DNA of 64,000 bases from Anaerococcus vaginalis ATCC 51170. GTDB lineage: Bacteria > Bacillota > Clostridia > Tissierellales > Peptoniphilaceae. Location of the stretch: the NCBI RefSeq assembly GCF_000163295.1, contig NZ_GG700527.1, positions 1,778,954 to 1,842,953 of the forward strand, in the 5' to 3' direction. Made by a program: the position numbers and the translations under genes. The notes beneath the pieces were generated by a model. It did not search any database and was not told where the DNA came from. It was given only the letters and a program-made list of their open reading frames with translations. Below, piece by piece: positions 62,024 to 64,000 of the stretch (position 1 is the first letter of the stretch; the number at the start of each line of letters is the position of its first letter).

Positions 62024-63046
62024 TTATTTAGAAAAATCCAACTTCATATCTCCATCTTTTATCCAGCCGATTTTTTTTATGAAATAATAAATTATTAAGG
62101 AAACTATGGCTGGAAGGATTATATGCATTATTATTATAGTAAATAATAATTTTAAAAATGGGACATGGCTCATTGCTGTGAAAGTTGAAATTTGTCCTAC
62201 CAAACCGCATGTTCCCATGCCGGCTCCTATTGGAGAATTTTCTAGTTTAAAAATTATTGTTGAAAATGGTCCTAGTATTGCTGAGGCAAGTGTTGGCGGA
62301 ATTAAAATTTTTGGATTTCTCATTATATTTGGCATTTGTAACATACTTGTTCCAAGTCCTTGAGCGATTAGGCCTTGGGTTTTATTTTCTTTAAATGAAA
62401 TTACTGCAAAGCCTATCATTTGACAACAGCAACCAATTGTCGCAGCCCCTGCCGCAAGCCCCGAAAGACTTATGGTCATACAAAGAGCAGCCGATGAAAT
62501 TGGAAGAGTCAAAACAATTCCTACAATTACTGAAACAATAATCCCCATTATAAAAGGCTTTTGTCTTGTTGCATCCATTATAATTATTCCGATTTTTGTC
62601 ATAAGCGTTTGAATAAAAGGTCCTACTAAATTTGCAATCATTACTCCGACTAAAACCGTCACAACTGGAGTTAAAACTATGTCGATTTTTGTTTCTTTTG
62701 AAATTATTTTTGCAATTTCTACTGAAATTAATGTAGCGATAAAAACTCCCATTGGACCTCCCAATTTATTTGCGGCAAGTCCTACAATTGTTGATGAAAA
62801 TAAAATCAACCTGTCAGCGTTTAAAGCGTAGGCGATTGATACGGCGATTGCAGGTCCTGTGGCTTCTTGGGCAAGAGGCCAAATTGTTTCTGACAAAAAT
62901 TTTATGTCAAAAGATTTGCCGATTGTGTTTAAAATTGTCCCAACCAAAAGAGTTGCAAAAAGTCCGAAAGCCATTGAGCCTAGAGCATCAATAAAATAAA
63001 CTTTTGCCGATAAACTTATTCCTTTTCTTTTTAAAAATTCTTTCAT
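62024..63046 (-). CDS. PTS EIIC-like sugar permease (PTS_EIIC_2 family)
   Basis: A 340-aa polytopic protein with about nine helices. FIDALGSMAFGLFATLLVG at the start, ATGPAIAVSIAYAL, GLAANKLGGPMGVFIA and PIGAGMGTCGLVGQIST are typical of the stand-alone EIIC-like family (PF13303-like). No EIIA or EIIB domain is present or adjacent, so coupling to phosphotransfer is uncertain. The region 63047-63306 beyond its start is AT-rich with no other gene. Confidence 0.85.
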   Translation of the reverse strand: MKEFLKRKGISLSAKVYFIDALGSMAFGLFATLLVGTILNTIGKSFDIKFLSETIWPLAQEATGPAIAVSIAYALNADRLILFSSTIVGLAANKLGGPMGVFIATLISVEIAKIISKETKIDIVLTPVVTVLVGVMIANLVGPFIQTLMTKIGIIIMDATRQKPFIMGIIVSVIVGIVLTLPISSAALCMTISLSGLAAGAATIGCCCQMIGFAVISFKENKTQGLIAQGLGTSMLQMPNIMRNPKILIPPTLASAILGPFSTIIFKLENSPIGAGMGTCGLVGQISTFTAMSHVPFLKLLFTIIIMHIILPAIVSLIIYYFIKKIGWIKDGDMKLDFSK

Positions 63047-63306
63047 TTTTTCCTCCTAATCATTAAAAACTATTTTATTATATAAATTATTATTTGTAAA
63101 TATTCACAAAAATCGGTCATCTTCTTATATTTATTTAATTAATTTGTATTTTGTCAAACAACTATATATTTTGAAAATAAAATTAAAAACCAAGAAGTTT
63201 TAATTGACTATAAAAATTAAAAATATATTATTTATATTTTTGCTTATAAAATTTGATAGAAAATTCAATTAATATTGGTATAATTTTTAAAAAAAGGAAG
63301 TGAATT

Positions 63307-64000
63307 ATGGAAAAAGAAAAACCATTTATTTATATAGATACAAATTTTACTTTATCAGAAATTTTGATGCTTAAAATGGCATTTAATTCTAATGAATTTG
63401 AAATTGTTGGAATTTCTTCTGTAAGCTCTTTTATGGATTCAAAATTTGCCGCAAAAAATATTCTTTCTATGGCAAATATGGAAGATTTAATTTTGCCAAT
63501 TTGTGAGGGCTCATCTTCTAATTTGAAAAATCAAGAAATTTTGATTAGGGGAGAAAATTCTCTAATTTTTGACAAGACAAAAGATTATTTATCTGATGCA
63601 AGTCCTGAAGATTTTTTATATGATTTGGCAAAAGATTGTGGAAGGCTTGATATTATTGCGACAGGTCCTCTTACAAATATAGCAAAAGCAATAATAAAAT
63701 ATGATGATTTTGTATCATACATTGACCATATTTTTATTTTGGGTTCAAATTTTTCTTCTGGAGATATTACAAAAAATTCAGAATTTAATTTTTTTACCGA
63801 CCCAAAGGCTACAAATATTGTTTTGAAAGAAGATATTGAAACTTTTATTTTGCCAATTGATATTTCAAATTCTTTGACCTTGCCAGATGAAATTTTGGAA
63901 AAATCAACTTCTGATCCAGTTTTTGAGAAAATAAAAGATTTGTATAAATCTTTGCCAAAAAATGAAAGAGAAATTAAAGCGGGTTTACTTTTATATATGC
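63307..64000 (+). CDS. Nucleoside hydrolase-like protein, degenerate metal site (truncated by window end)
   Basis: 231 codons visible, running off the window. The fold signature of inosine-uridine-type nucleoside hydrolases is clear: GISSVSSF, LDIIATGPLTNIAKAI, then IFILGSNF, EFNFFTDPKATNIVL and FILPIDISN. The N-terminal calcium site, normally DxDxGxDD, reads DTNFTLSE here: the first Asp remains, but the third Asp and the Asp pair are replaced. It is probably inactive as a classical hydrolase or has another substrate. ATG at 63307 follows AAAAGGAAGTGA. Confidence 0.8.
   Translation, partial: MEKEKPFIYIDTNFTLSEILMLKMAFNSNEFEIVGISSVSSFMDSKFAAKNILSMANMEDLILPICEGSSSNLKNQEILIRGENSLIFDKTKDYLSDASPEDFLYDLAKDCGRLDIIATGPLTNIAKAIIKYDDFVSYIDHIFILGSNFSSGDITKNSEFNFFTDPKATNIVLKEDIETFILPIDISNSLTLPDEILEKSTSDPVFEKIKDLYKSLPKNEREIKAGLLLYM

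Noticed and set aside
1-64000. rRNA or tRNA genes
   Set aside because: No cloverleaf or rRNA-like GC-rich block was found on either strand by eye.

Overview
The window is AT-rich, densely coded DNA from a low-GC Gram-positive anaerobe. The gene content suggests the Peptoniphilaceae/Tissierellia (Anaerococcus-like): a two-subunit Fe-S serine dehydratase, FeoA/FeoA/FeoB with a Cys-rich FeoB partner, DegV lipid-binding proteins, an ECF thiamine transporter, glucosyl-diacylglycerol synthases and a coiled-coil surface protein with a non-canonical sortase-type tail. The genus is an inference; no rRNA or tRNA gene is present.

Layout. 1-26.6 kb is mostly housekeeping: pncB and an SDR; a HAD phosphatase with serine dehydratase; a glycolipid glycosyltransferase pair; a DUF2089/SHOCT-DUF4097 pair; a YtrA-type GntR/ABC operon; manA; thiT; a lipid kinase; carD-yacL-ispD-ispF-metK-mreB-gpmA; degV; a decayed IS1182-like element; a DUF438/hemerythrin protein; and a minus-strand panD-panC-BASS transporter operon. 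26.9-38.1 kb is a complete type I-B CRISPR-Cas locus, cas6-cas8b(-internal cas11b)-cas7-cas5-cas3-cas4-cas1-cas2, followed by a leader and 38 repeats. cas4 is split by an in-frame TGA. 38-53 kb holds a nitroreductase, an EEP-family hydrolase, a second degV, a foldback mobile element inserted in a terminator, the feo operon behind Fur-like boxes, a metal P-type ATPase with an unusual ion motif, a threonine aldolase, a radical SAM protein, and a minus-strand pair made of a beta-helix/tandem CbbX-like AAA ATPase and a membrane protein. 53-64 kb has gltX-cysS-rlmB-yacP-sigma, a 938-aa coiled-coil surface protein, a PTS IIC-like permease and a truncated nucleoside-hydrolase homologue.

The most striking signal is upstream of cas6. 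Two degenerate CRISPR repeats (26886-26915 and 26936-26962) flank a 20-nt spacer. The first 18 nt of that spacer match the cas6 5' untranslated region (27008-27025) at 17 positions. The site is preceded by TCA, a type I-B PAM, and the only internal mismatch is at position 6, which Cascade flips out. This looks like a built-in crRNA-like guide (CreR/CreA type) by which the effector complex represses its own operon.

Other non-standard signals are: an internal ribosome-binding site in cas8b that would make the small subunit Cas11; a family of about 120-nt repeats with a covarying long hairpin (three copies); and IS/MITE-like elements that share ends and sit at intrinsic terminators, one with an exact duplication of the terminator stem-loop. 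There are also likely leader or operator structures at pncB, panD, the YtrA operon, gltX and feo.
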